Positions 1 to 8,645 of a stretch of DNA of 64,000 nt are shown piece by piece. Below the pieces are notes generated by a model. The model did not search any database and was not told the origin of the DNA. It saw only the letters and a program-made list of their open reading frames with translations. The DNA is from Myxacorys almedinensis A (GTDB lineage Bacteria > Cyanobacteriota > Cyanobacteriia > Leptolyngbyales > Leptolyngbyaceae), in contig NZ_WVIE01000015.1 of assembly GCF_010091945.1 (NCBI RefSeq), positions 1 through 64,000 of the forward strand, given 5' to 3'. The position numbers and the translations under genes were made by a program. How positions within the stretch are numbered: position 1 is the stretch's first letter; each line of letters opens with the position of its first letter.

Positions 1-376
1 GCTTCCTGTCAAAATAGCGCGCTGCCAGGTCGATTATGTTACCCATGGGTCTGATTGGTCTCACCAGTCAGACCCATGGCTATAGGGGCAGGGTCTAGTT
101 GCTCGCATGTACTCCATCCCTACTCCTTCAGCGGCAGGGAAACGTTATGCCTCCTAAGCAATTAAAAACCTGTGATGAGCGAATGAGCGATCGCAGCAAG
201 GCTAGTTTGAGAGTTTCTATTTGTGAGTGCTGTGTATTCATTAAGCCATCTGAAATTGATCGGTAGGCTGCCCACCAATCAATTTCTAAATGTTCTTTGA
301 GCAGTGCATTCGTAATGACTGGCTTGATCTCTCTGAAGTTTCTTGCTCTTTCAAAAATGAAGTTTTGGAGCAGAAG
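1..376. other. Gene-free left edge
   Basis: I see no convincing gene here. The only structure is a strong hairpin at 43-79, listed separately. Short open frames on both strands lack family resemblance. The region lies beyond the stop codon of the minus-strand exported protein at 377-910. Confidence 0.5.
43..79. other. Strong hairpin, 17-bp stem
   Basis: Bases 43-59 and 63-79 are reverse complements except for one position, which would be a G-U wobble in plus-strand RNA. The loop is only three bases (CTC). The stem begins and ends with CCATGG. No T-run follows on either strand, so a classical intrinsic terminator is unlikely. It could be an RNA-processing or REP-like element. Confidence 0.7.
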
Positions 377-910
377 CTACTTCCAAACGCGGTTTTGGTG
401 TTCAGCTTTGCAGACCTTGAGAATACGCCGATCTGTGTTGCTAAGGTTGGAAATTTGGTGGAATCCTTCAAGCCCGGTGGGTAAAAGGGCTGGATTGTTC
501 AGAGAAGCAACCGAGGCGTTCCGTTCGAGTGCGATCGCATAGGGATTTTCGCTTTTCTCGTACGAGTTCACCACAGTCAGGGCTACTTTATCTGGCTGCA
601 CTGCGCCGTAGGTGCAATCAAACGACGACCGAGGCATGTAGAGCGCACCAATGAGTTTTCCCTGCTTCACTTCAAACACAAAGTAAGCCTTACCAAGTTG
701 CTCTGGCTGAGCCGATTGCCCGTACAGATAAACCCCATTTGGCAACGTTGCTGCGGTTGCTGCTGCTACTTTCTGTGTCTTCTGAAGGGGTGCAGCCTGA
801 GCCGGAATACTGACCGTAAGCAATCCAGCAGCAACTGATAAGCCTGTCAAAAAGCGTGCGGCAGTCTTAAAGGGGTTGAACGTGGGGCTGCTGAGCAGTT
901 GCGTTTTCAT
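377..910 (-). CDS. Exported small protein of unknown function
   Basis: A 177-residue protein. Residues 1-40 look like a Sec signal peptide: basic start, a phenylalanine- and leucine-rich hydrophobic stretch, and an AQA-A type cleavage site near residue 39. The mature part contains a segment on tone and interactions with the ligand typical of small periplasmic proteins (NGVYLYG, FEVKQGKLIGALY) and two cysteines (SFDCTYG and KVCKAE) that could form a disulfide. I recognise no characterised family. It stands alone, with gene-free DNA on both sides, and the ATG at 908-910 follows a purine-rich stretch on its own strand. Confidence 0.75.
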   Translation of the reverse strand: MKTQLLSSPTFNPFKTAARFLTGLSVAAGLLTVSIPAQAAPLQKTQKVAAATAATLPNGVYLYGQSAQPEQLGKAYFVFEVKQGKLIGALYMPRSSFDCTYGAVQPDKVALTVVNSYEKSENPYAIALERNASVASLNNPALLPTGLEGFHQISNLSNTDRRILKVCKAEHQNRVWK

Positions 911-1712
911 TGAAATGCCCTCTTATAAAAAACTACGGTAAAAAAAGTTTCGCTATATGCTCTGTACCTTGCGGCTAGAGATTTAGTGAATAGCTTAAGG
1001 GGTAGTGTTGGGATTACTACTCCTCCTATAGGTACGATTTCGGAAGAGATTTGAAATATAAGAGGTTTATTTTCTCTCAGTACTTCAGGTGTGGTGAACG
1101 TGAGGGCGAAGGTCGATCAAAAATCGGCTGAAGCTAGATAAACGCGTCTCCTCTAGGGATGCGCTTTGTGCCAATCGCTAACTCAGAGATGAATTCATGG
1201 ATCAATTTTTCCATTTCGAGGAAAATTGATCTTTTCCATATAACTATCAAATCATTTGTAGAGAGTTTAGGCGATCGTGGCTCGTGACAGTCTATGTTTT
1301 GACCACTGTAGAGGCGCTTCCAGAAAGTTTCAAAAAACCTTGAAACTATCACTCTGCTGCTTATGCAGGCAATGTGCGATCGCACTGCTTATCTTCAAAT
1401 TATCACAACTACCAAAACGAGAATATTAGTTCAGAGAAAACGCGACTATAACTTAACATCTGTCTATAGCCATTTAGCGATAGAACCTGAGTCAGCGAGA
1501 GATGGAGCCAATGTTAGTCCCAAACTTTGGAAGTAAAGACTGCCGTCAGTCAGCAGAAATAGAACATATGCGATCGCTTCGACGCTGTACAGATGATCCA
1601 CATATCTCAATAGCATGTGCGAAATAACGCCGGAAATTGTTTAGTAGGCAATACTTGCGCGGAAAGGGTTTGAAGAGTCTTCCTCCCAATCGCTAAATCG
1701 ATAAGCTGCCCC
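911..1712. other. Gene-free stretch of about 800 bp
   Basis: No supported gene. An 83-codon minus-strand frame (1134-1385) has no recognisable motif and a skewed composition. AT-rich patches around 1020-1080 could hold the promoter of the exported protein gene at 377-910. Three HIP1-type sites occur. I see no tRNA or other structured RNA. Confidence 0.5.
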
Positions 1713-2216
1713 TCAACGCCGATCGAGCAGCCGTCGCAATCGTACCTTCGTCGAGACATAAAGCGGAAACTGATAATGTTCTGCCATCAGCCACGATACA
1801 AACAGAAAATGGAGCGTAAATGTCAGCCCTACCCAGAATGCAGGAAACCAAGATCCGCTACTGCCAACGAGTGGGGGAAAGGCGTGCGACGACAGCCAAA
1901 TTAGAGACGGGGGCAAGATGACTAACGAAACGCTGACCAGCCAAATCACGACCGTCAGATCGACATCAAGTTGGTTTGCCGCTTGCCAATTTCGCCCTGT
2001 CCACCGCCACGTCATGGGTTGAGAACTATTTTCGACATGGATAGACTGGTCTTTTAGGTTTGCGGTAAAAATGTGGCGGCAAAAATCACAGGCAAACACA
2101 TCCATCAGCGTGAGCGACTCAATGTGACCATGACGGCAAATCGGACAGATGTAGGTGTCTTGAAAGTTGAGTGGGTGACGATCGTGCGAAAGAGAAGAGT
2201 GTTTTGAATGCGACAT
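1713..2216 (-). CDS. Zinc-ribbon membrane protein of unknown function
   Basis: About 167 residues from the ATG at 2214-2216; an in-frame ATG lies four codons upstream (2228), and I prefer the later one because MSHSKH begins the soluble part. Two CxxC pairs (CPICRHG near residue 24 and CDFCRHIF near residue 44) form a probable zinc ribbon. They are followed by a tryptophan-rich segment and two hydrophobic segments (about residues 92-115 and 124-148). The protein ends with a basic tail (RLRRLLDRR). The arrangement suggests a cytoplasmic metal-binding head anchored in the membrane. The family is not recognised and the function is unknown. Confidence 0.75.
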   Translation of the reverse strand: MSHSKHSSLSHDRHPLNFQDTYICPICRHGHIESLTLMDVFACDFCRHIFTANLKDQSIHVENSSQPMTWRWTGRNWQAANQLDVDLTVVIWLVSVSLVILPPSLIWLSSHAFPPLVGSSGSWFPAFWVGLTFTLHFLFVSWLMAEHYQFPLYVSTKVRLRRLLDRR

Positions 2217-2497
2217 AATCAATCTCAATTCCTTCGTGAGGAAGGACTTTTTTACACTTTAAGCGATCGCGTTTGTTGATGGATTTGCCTCCCTAAAACA
2301 ATTCATCTCTTAACAAAAGGAAGCCTCTAACAAGATCTCTCTCATCTGCAAGGCATTGCGGAGCTATTCTTGTCGGATGAATCACGATCGCTTTATGCCC
2401 AAGCCATACAGCCCTTTGACAATCTGGTTTTGGGACGTTCAACTCAGCCGCATAAAGAAAGGATAGAGTTTTGGACAAGGAACTTGCCTAGAAGGGT

Positions 2498-3466
2498 CTA
2501 GCAGCATCCGCCACCGTCGTAATGCCAGGTAGAATCAGTAATAATCACATCTTGCGGAAATTGCAGGGCAAACTTAGCCGCCGTTTTGTCGCAGACTGCC
2601 AAGGGAATGCCACGTTGCAGCAAATGACCGGCGCGATCATCGAGGAGGGGATCTGCCCCACTATAAATTGCTGTTTTTCCGGTGAATACACAGGCTCCGT
2701 CTTCAGGCATCGGCACTTTAAACGAAACCGAATCTAGGCTTTCTAGGAGGAGAGGTTTGTCTAGGTTGTAACTTTGGGTATCTAGAAGCCGATAGGGACG
2801 CCGGGCGCGAATTTCGATCTGCCCAAACCCGATCCCCACCAAGTGCTGAATATATTCATCGTACGTCAACGCGCCCGATAGACAGAGGGCGCGTAAACGT
2901 TCGTCTTCCTGAAGATGGAGCGGAATTGGACGGGTCGCGATCGGGTCGCTCATGATCAGCCGCCCACCAGGCTTCAGTACCCGATATGCTTCGATTAGCG
3001 CCCGTTTCAGATCTTCAGGTTCAAAGATATTAAACAAACAGTTTTGCGCCACAATATTTACTGAGGCATCCGGCACAGGCAACTCAAAGGCATCCCCCGC
3101 CAAAATGGTCACAAAATTGGGGTTAAACCAATCATTTTCCTGGGCGGCGACTTCCAAGTTAGAGGTCGCTGCTTTCCGCATTTCAGGAACGGGATCAACG
3201 GCAATCACGCCTCCCGGCTGACGGCAGAAATAGGCAAACTGAAGTGCCTCTATTCCGCCCCCGACTCCGATATAAAGCACGGTTGGCTCACCAAATAGCT
3301 CTGCCGAATGCACCGTTGACCCGCAACCATAGTTCATCTGATGCATGATTTCCGGTATCATCAGCCCTGGTAATTGGAGCGGCGGAGTGCTAACGCAGCA
3401 TAAGCCAACTTGAGGTGTTTCGGCGGCTTCGGCATACACTTGGGCAGTGGTTTCTAGATAACTCAT
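2498..3466 (-). CDS. arsM: Arsenite S-adenosylmethionine methyltransferase, arsenosugar type
   Basis: A 322-residue protein. It should methylate arsenite using SAM, the first committed step to methylarsenicals and arsenosugars, in the cytoplasm. The SAM site is visible as YIGVGGGIEALQFA (about residues 65-78), with an acidic GVIAVDPVPEM strand end and a GDAFELPVPDASVN segment. Cysteines likely to bind arsenic are C23-C24 (GLCC), C48 (NYGCGS) and the terminal GGGCC. The N-terminal block (GLCCVSTPPLQLPGL) is what I associate with cyanobacterial arsenosugar ArsM rather than ordinary class I methyltransferases. The radical-SAM partner ArsS usually expected nearby is absent from its immediate neighbours, and no arsR-like gene is visible. 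Confidence 0.88.
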   Translation of the reverse strand: MSYLETTAQVYAEAAETPQVGLCCVSTPPLQLPGLMIPEIMHQMNYGCGSTVHSAELFGEPTVLYIGVGGGIEALQFAYFCRQPGGVIAVDPVPEMRKAATSNLEVAAQENDWFNPNFVTILAGDAFELPVPDASVNIVAQNCLFNIFEPEDLKRALIEAYRVLKPGGRLIMSDPIATRPIPLHLQEDERLRALCLSGALTYDEYIQHLVGIGFGQIEIRARRPYRLLDTQSYNLDKPLLLESLDSVSFKVPMPEDGACVFTGKTAIYSGADPLLDDRAGHLLQRGIPLAVCDKTAAKFALQFPQDVIITDSTWHYDGGGCC

Positions 3467-3769
3467 AGCTATTTTTTTAGCGATCGTAAGTTTGAAACAA
3501 GGGACGAAGAAAATTAGTGGAACCGGGAAGTTCCAGGTTAACTACTCTCCCGTGCTTAGTTTAGATTTCTGATGGTCGTTGGAAACTGTTGCGTCTGCCA
3601 CTAAATTCAGGGTTTCTTCAGGGTTTCTTTTAGATTTGTCGTTTGCTTCGGGAGTGACTGGCGCTCAATCAACGGGTTAGAACCAGGCTGGCAGCCTTAG
3701 CCGCTAGAAAAGGGTCATCCTGTTTCTAGCGGCTAAGCTGTAGTGCTCAACTAAGAGGGGTAGCCTCTC
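3467..3769. other. Intergenic region with a 15-bp perfect hairpin
   Basis: Bases 3696-3710 and 3723-3737 are perfect inverted repeats (CTTAGCCGCTAGAAA and its complement) around a 12-base loop. The region lies 3' of the DUF4335 gene (stop at 3770) and 5' of arsM. It could end DUF4335 transcription, although no clear T-run follows. A short direct repeat, CAGGGTTTCTT twice, is present near 3610. Confidence 0.6.
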
Positions 3770-5197
3770 TTACTCAGCAAGCGTCTGCACTGCGCCGTTT
3801 GTTTTGAGGAGAAGCCGAACTTTTGTTTCTTGCCCATTGGGGTTGGGCGTAGCGATCACTTCTCCAAGGGCAGGAATGGAGGCGCGATCGCGCCATGAGG
3901 TAGCGTTTGGGCCGACTGGCTCCACCGCTTGTAGAGAGCCATCAGCCGCTAAAGTCAGAATAAACTGAATGTCATCTGGCAATCCCTGCGGCACTTGCCA
4001 ACGCGAGGCAAAGTAGGTCTTAAGTTCATCTACTTGGGGTTGCGCGGTTTCGGCAGAGGCTTGCCTTGATGCAGCGGCAACGCTGGGTAGCTGTGGGCGG
4101 CTTGCTGCTTCGGGTGCTCTCTCAGGGGTGGAGGCAGCATTATTCTCAGGCGAAAGAGGAAGCGGATCACCATCGCGATCTTGAGAGGCTGAGCCAGCGT
4201 TTGAGGGAGCTTTGGCAACCGCTTGAGGGCTTTTAGCACCACTCGCCGTTTGATCAGGAATTGGGGCAACTTGCACCGATCCTTCGGGGACATCTCGGAC
4301 AGGCAGTTGAATGCCCGATTGTGAGTTTTCGGGAACGGTTTGTTCAACTTTAAATCTAGGCAGATTTTCAGGAGCCGGCGGAGCAGAGAGGGGGCTGGTT
4401 TCTAGGGACGGTAACGGTACGGTGGTGGTGGGCAGGCTAGGCAGCGTCAGGGAAGAGGGCGGTGGGCTGCTTGGTAATGGCTGCACTGCCAAGCGCTGGT
4501 CAGAACTGCTTGCGCCCTGGCTAGCCGCCGTTTGAGGGGTGGGTTGGCGATCGAGAACGCGGACGGCAGTGGTGGTTAGCCCGATCGCGACTAGAGACAC
4601 GGCAGCGATTTTGCCCCAGGCGGGAGGGTTGCTTGCCCAGCTCGGTCGATTTAAAGTGGGAATAGCGGTAACGTCGGCAGAATATTCGTCGAGTGCCGTC
4701 GCCAGATCAGCCAGTTGAACCGCACTCAGTTGGATGGTGGAACCCGATTCATCGGTTGCCAGCGTGCCAAGATGCAACTCATGAGACAGCATCCCTTTGG
4801 GTTCGAGGTAGATACCTGCGGCATTGCCTTCAGAATCGAAGGGATGCCGATTGAAACTGGGGAGGCTTTGAGGAACGGCAACAGCACCATTGGAGAAACC
4901 GTCGCGCCCTGCAATAAAGCTGGAGGACTGATGCAAAAATTTCTGGACATAGCTGGTGACGGCATCACACAACGCTTGAAGCTGGTTGCGATCGCCGCGC
5001 ACTGCTACCCACTGGTCTTCCCCAACGCGAGGATCGTCAAAACTGAGTTTGAAGCGGACATTCTTTAGCGCAGATTGCCCGATCCAGCGAGACAGGGGAG
5101 AACTGTTCGCTGCAATTTCGAGGGTGCAGGTGGGCGGAGTGTACCGTCTTAAAACTGAGGTTGCAGGGGACATGGGTTCAAGTGTTGAATTCGTCAA
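3770..5197 (-). CDS. DUF4335 domain protein, proline-rich, one membrane segment
   Basis: A 475-residue protein. Residues about 10-90 carry the DUF4335 signature (LRRYTPPTCTLEI, then FKLSFDDPR). A single hydrophobic segment follows near residues 197-212 (IAAVSLVAIGLTTTAVRVL), then a long Pro/Ser/Ala/Gln-rich linker, and a C-terminal folded block (FASRWQVPQGLPDDIQFILTL). This implies a cytoplasmic N-terminus anchored to a membrane with an extended outer part. The DUF3038 gene lies 27 bases upstream on the same strand; these two families commonly occur side by side in cyanobacteria. A second start at 5173 (MSPATS) is possible. The function is unknown. Confidence 0.85.
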   Translation of the reverse strand: MTNSTLEPMSPATSVLRRYTPPTCTLEIAANSSPLSRWIGQSALKNVRFKLSFDDPRVGEDQWVAVRGDRNQLQALCDAVTSYVQKFLHQSSSFIAGRDGFSNGAVAVPQSLPSFNRHPFDSEGNAAGIYLEPKGMLSHELHLGTLATDESGSTIQLSAVQLADLATALDEYSADVTAIPTLNRPSWASNPPAWGKIAAVSLVAIGLTTTAVRVLDRQPTPQTAASQGASSSDQRLAVQPLPSSPPPSSLTLPSLPTTTVPLPSLETSPLSAPPAPENLPRFKVEQTVPENSQSGIQLPVRDVPEGSVQVAPIPDQTASGAKSPQAVAKAPSNAGSASQDRDGDPLPLSPENNAASTPERAPEAASRPQLPSVAAASRQASAETAQPQVDELKTYFASRWQVPQGLPDDIQFILTLAADGSLQAVEPVGPNATSWRDRASIPALGEVIATPNPNGQETKVRLLLKTNGAVQTLAE

Positions 5198-5224
5198 AAA
5201 AGCAGTGAGCGACCAAATTAGCTG

Positions 5225-5863
5225 TCATGAACTACCAAGAGTGGGGTTAGCAGGAAGCGATGCACGGCGCGACACTCCAAAGGATCGTTCTAGTAATGTT
5301 AACCAGAGACGCCGGACGCCATGATTGCTTCCGTAAAACAATAAATCAATTAGCAGCTTTAGTGCCAAGTTTGTGAGCGATTCGGTTGGGGTAGTGTCCC
5401 CATCTTCCATGCGCTCTTGGTAGGTATTGTGGAAGGCGTCTAAATAGTTTCCGAGCAAGGCAGCCTGGTGCGGTTCGCGGTTTTGTTCGGTCATCTGTTC
5501 TAGGAGGGCAACGGCTCGGCGGATGAGTTCGTTGTACTGCTTGGCGAGATGACAAATGATCAACGTTAAGGCGCGTGCTTCGTCTACGTCTAGCTTTTTG
5601 CGTCCCCCTTGCCCTTTTCTCAGGGGACTCGATTGCCGCAATCGCCATAGAGAGACGCGATCGCTAATCATCGATTCTAGATTAAGGTCGGTGGCGGCTT
5701 GAAGCATGGCTTCAGAACTGATGCCTGCGATCGCTTCTAGGGCCAGCAAAACAAGATCCAGTTGCGCTTTGATATTATCTAGCTGCTCTGAATCGGGTTG
5801 AGTTGGAAGGGTAAGTTCCTCCAGGGAGGAGGAAAAGCTAGAGGGCTGCACGGTGGAGGTCAT
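5225..5863 (-). CDS. DUF3038 domain protein
   Basis: A 212-residue, largely helical protein with no signal peptide or membrane segment. The DUF3038 core runs from about residue 25 (LDNIKAQLDLVLLALEAIAGI) through VSLWRLRQSSPLRKG to LLERSFGVSRRASL. It is the promoter-proximal gene of a two-gene unit with DUF4335, separated by 27 bases. Both families are cyanobacterial and uncharacterised as far as I know. Conserved pairing suggests they act together, which is inference. Confidence 0.87.
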   Translation of the reverse strand: MTSTVQPSSFSSSLEELTLPTQPDSEQLDNIKAQLDLVLLALEAIAGISSEAMLQAATDLNLESMISDRVSLWRLRQSSPLRKGQGGRKKLDVDEARALTLIICHLAKQYNELIRRAVALLEQMTEQNREPHQAALLGNYLDAFHNTYQERMEDGDTTPTESLTNLALKLLIDLLFYGSNHGVRRLWLTLLERSFGVSRRASLPANPTLGSS

Positions 5864-6046
5864 GGTTTCAGAGTAGGAGACAATCGGGGTGAATGTCTGG
5901 TGGTTACAAGTCTTGAAACAAAAGACTGGATGGAAATTACGAAAGTTTCTGTTCAGAGATTTTATCAGTCTAGCGGGAGGGGTGCGATCGCACAGTCAGC
6001 CAATAGGCAGAAGACAAGGGGCAGAAAACCCTATTTTTCGACGACA

Positions 6047-6805
6047 TCAGCCCCAGAAAAGCTGGCTCAGGAAGAAAGCAAAGGCAGCACTGCCAATCGG
6101 TACAGTTAGATTGTCGATGCCAAATTTTGAGAAGGCTTCTAAGGTCGTGGCGACCGCCGCGATCGTCAGAGAAATCAGCCACCCTTGCCATCCATTTCCT
6201 TGCGTTGCGATCAAAATCGCTAGGCTGACTGCAAAACTCACCAACGCCATTGTCAAAGAGCCTTCCCAGCTTTTTTTCATGCCCCAAACCGTGTAGGTAT
6301 GGCGTCCAAAGCGTTGACCGATCAACGCGGCTAACCCGTCGCCCCAGGTCATCACCAAGATCCCGATCGCGGCAAATTGGGGCAGATGAAGTGTCCAAAA
6401 CCAGGCGACTAATACGCCAATGCTGACTGCATAAAAGAATGTGCCGAGGCTTTTGCGACCCACGCCGTTGATGCCGGGCAAAATGGGAATGGAATACGAC
6501 AAGAGCGCGATCGCGCTAAACAAAATCGATGCACTGACGCCAACCCACCGGGGAATGTTGAGCAGCCACGCCAGCAGAATCACGTTTCCGGCACCAATGT
6601 GCACAATTTTACGAACGATTTCTGTCCCTGCTTGGGTGTAGCGGTATGCCCCTTCTGCCAGTAACCCGATCAATAGAATCCAGAGCGCCGCGATCGCGAT
6701 GGAGATCGGCAGGTTTAGAGGGGTGAATGCGCTGAGCGCTGAGCGCACCTCTGAAGGAACCGCCGATGGGGAGAACACATTTAGAAAGGTTGACCAGGAA
6801 ATCAC
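6047..6805 (-). CDS. Phytol/dolichol-type (polyprenol) kinase, membrane protein
   Basis: A 252-residue membrane protein with about six hydrophobic segments. Family landmarks are REIVRKIVHIGAG-like sequence (EIVRKIVHIGAGN near residue 65), the GDGLAALIGQRFGRH motif near residue 155, and KKSWEGSLTM near residue 177. These match the diacylglycerol/phytol/dolichol kinase family, whose cyanobacterial and plastid members (VTE5-like) phosphorylate phytol released from chlorophyll for tocopherol and phylloquinone synthesis. Phytol as substrate is inference from the organism. It is a single gene transcribed away from the DUF29 remnant. Confidence 0.85.
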   Translation of the reverse strand: MISWSTFLNVFSPSAVPSEVRSALSAFTPLNLPISIAIAALWILLIGLLAEGAYRYTQAGTEIVRKIVHIGAGNVILLAWLLNIPRWVGVSASILFSAIALLSYSIPILPGINGVGRKSLGTFFYAVSIGVLVAWFWTLHLPQFAAIGILVMTWGDGLAALIGQRFGRHTYTVWGMKKSWEGSLTMALVSFAVSLAILIATQGNGWQGWLISLTIAAVATTLEAFSKFGIDNLTVPIGSAAFAFFLSQLFWG

Positions 6806-7014
6806 AGTCAGAACGGGGCGAAGAGTGGTTTAGAAACGCTTGCTCTTTTTAACTTTATCGGGTTTCGTGGCGCTACATCTGTTACGGTTTTTGAGCGCCA
6901 GATGATTTGAGTTTAAGATTTGTTCTAGGACGCTCTCTGGCTCGACCAGGCTACCTGTTTTAGAATGAAATTTTGAATCTTTGAAATCCTAAACATTGCC
7001 CAAAGACGCTCGAC

Positions 7015-7476
7015 ATGGACGTTGCCCTATCTTCTCTAACTGCTGATTCTCAATCTCTTTATGAGACAGATTATTTGCATTGGATAGAGACAACCGTTGA
7101 GAAATTACGCCATCAGGACTATGCAAGTGTAGACTGGCAGCACCTGATTGAAGAAATCGAGGACATGGCGTGACGTGAGTGAAGAAGCTTGAGCAGCAAT
7201 GGTTGTGGTTTTGCTTCATTTGCTCAAGTGGCAATTTCAACCTGAGCGGCGCTGCGGTAGCTGGGAAAGTAGGATGGTTGAGCATCGCAGACGGGTGAGG
7301 GAGTTGCTAGACGAGTCACCCCGCCTGAACCCCTTTTTGTTCGGGTGTTTGATGGGTGTTATGCGTCGGCACGCCAGCAGGCAAAAGCTGAAACGGGTCT
7401 CCCAATCGAGACGTTTCCTGCTCAAGCACCTTATGCGCCGATGATGGCGATCGCAGATGAGTTTCTACCCCACTAG
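7015..7476 (+). pseudogene. DUF29 family gene, disrupted by frameshifts and stops
   Basis: The first frame (7015-7173) reads like a DUF29 N-terminus: LYETDYLHWIETTVEKLR, VDWQHLIEEIEDM, then a stop. The next block (about 7175-7335) is in a different frame and includes an internal TGA before MVVVLLHLLKWQFQPERR and MVEHRRRVRELL. The end (about 7335-7476) is in another frame again: RVFDGCYASARQQAKAETGLP, IETFPAQAPY, DEFLPH, stop. Put together, the three pieces cover a whole DUF29 protein of about 150 residues in the correct order. At least two indels plus a nonsense change separate the frames, so it is a recent pseudogene. DUF29 has no established function and is often multicopy in cyanobacteria. 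Confidence 0.88.
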
Positions 7477-7490
7477 CGCCGGTGCGAGCT

Positions 7491-8414
7491 TCAATTGATG
7501 GGCGGCGAGGCGTGTAGCCACTTTGCTAACAAACCTGTGACAACGCTTGGCTGCTCTAACTGCGACAGCACTCCTGCATCTGGAATCTCCTGAAAGCTCT
7601 GAATGGCTTGAGGATTGAGCGCGGCTAAGCGACGACCTAACTCTACTGATGTAAACTGCGCGGTTTTTCCCCAGACGATCGCGGTGGGAATTGCCAACTG
7701 CGGCAGATACATCGACAGATCGAAATACAAATCGCCCCGCAAAAATGCTAACGCTGAGTACTCTGCATTGGGTCGCCGCGCCGATTCTAAATAGGCTGAT
7801 ACCATTTCGTTGGTGATGCGGCTTTGCAGTTCTCCTGTGGGATAATCGCGCTTTGTAAATAAGAACTGCTCTAGAAAATTTCGCACTGCCAGATCGCTGG
7901 TTGCACCCAGGGTATAAATCAGCCGATCGAGCAACGGCAGCCCGATGATTTGCAGGGGGATGCGGCGTCCGGCAGCTTGTCCAAAGTCGGCAAACCCAGA
8001 GGGGCAACTGAGAAACAGAGAGCGCACTAAATGGGGTTGTGCAACGGCAAGGCGAACTGCGATCGCACCGGTCAGAGAAGCGGCAACCAGCGTCACAGGT
8101 GCTTCGGAAACCTGTTGAATCAATTCGGCAAGTGTCAGCAAATAGTCATCGTTTCGATACTGCCTGACTGGATGATCTGAGTCTCCCCAACCGAGCAGAT
8201 CCGGTGCGATCACGCGATGAGTGCTGGCAAATGCCGGATACACTTTCGACCATTCGTAGGCAGAGGCTCCGCCCCCAAAGCTGTGCAGAAAAACAAGGGG
8301 AGGCAGGGAGGCATCCGGTGTCCACGGTGCATCGACGGGGGTGTAGTAGGCGATCGCGCCGAGGGAGGTCTGAACGGTTTTTTGACCAAATCCGGGCGGC
8401 TGAAATTGCAACAT
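7491..8414 (-). CDS. Alpha/beta-hydrolase-fold protein, catalytic triad incomplete
   Basis: A 307-residue protein. The fold is clear from VFLHSFGGGASAYEW (oxyanion loop), RVIAPDLLGWGDSD, and a nucleophile-elbow VAASLTGAIA (Ser near residue 112). The other triad positions look altered: after strand 7 the text is VWGKTAQFTS with no acid at the usual place, and near the end the usual Gly-His is Gly-Val (DAGVLSQLEQP). It may therefore be a non-hydrolytic member or use other residues. A loop with CPSGFADFG is typical of a cyanobacterial subgroup. It is divergent from the CIA30 gene. Confidence 0.82.
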   Translation of the reverse strand: MLQFQPPGFGQKTVQTSLGAIAYYTPVDAPWTPDASLPPLVFLHSFGGGASAYEWSKVYPAFASTHRVIAPDLLGWGDSDHPVRQYRNDDYLLTLAELIQQVSEAPVTLVAASLTGAIAVRLAVAQPHLVRSLFLSCPSGFADFGQAAGRRIPLQIIGLPLLDRLIYTLGATSDLAVRNFLEQFLFTKRDYPTGELQSRITNEMVSAYLESARRPNAEYSALAFLRGDLYFDLSMYLPQLAIPTAIVWGKTAQFTSVELGRRLAALNPQAIQSFQEIPDAGVLSQLEQPSVVTGLLAKWLHASPPIN

Positions 8415-8645
8415 GACGCTATCTCTCTATAATTCTCTCTATGATGATGTACGAGAGGGGATGGAGCAGTTGGAAACGATCGTGAACGGGCTTGGTCAGG
8501 GGTGTTTTTCGGCAGAGTGCGATCGCGGCGGCTCTTCTTGGGTCAGCCTCTTGCAGTCTGTCGATTCGCTTTTCCGCACCTCAAACCTTCGTCGCTCCAA
8601 GCAGCGTTTCACTAGAATGAGAATGGTTTCTACCGGAGTACAACC

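Noticed and set aside
1134-1385. 83-codon minus-strand open frame
   Set aside because: No motif, odd composition and no neighbours to support it. Likely chance.
2293-2478. 61-codon minus-strand open frame
   Set aside because: It opposes a more protein-like plus-strand stretch and has no family resemblance.
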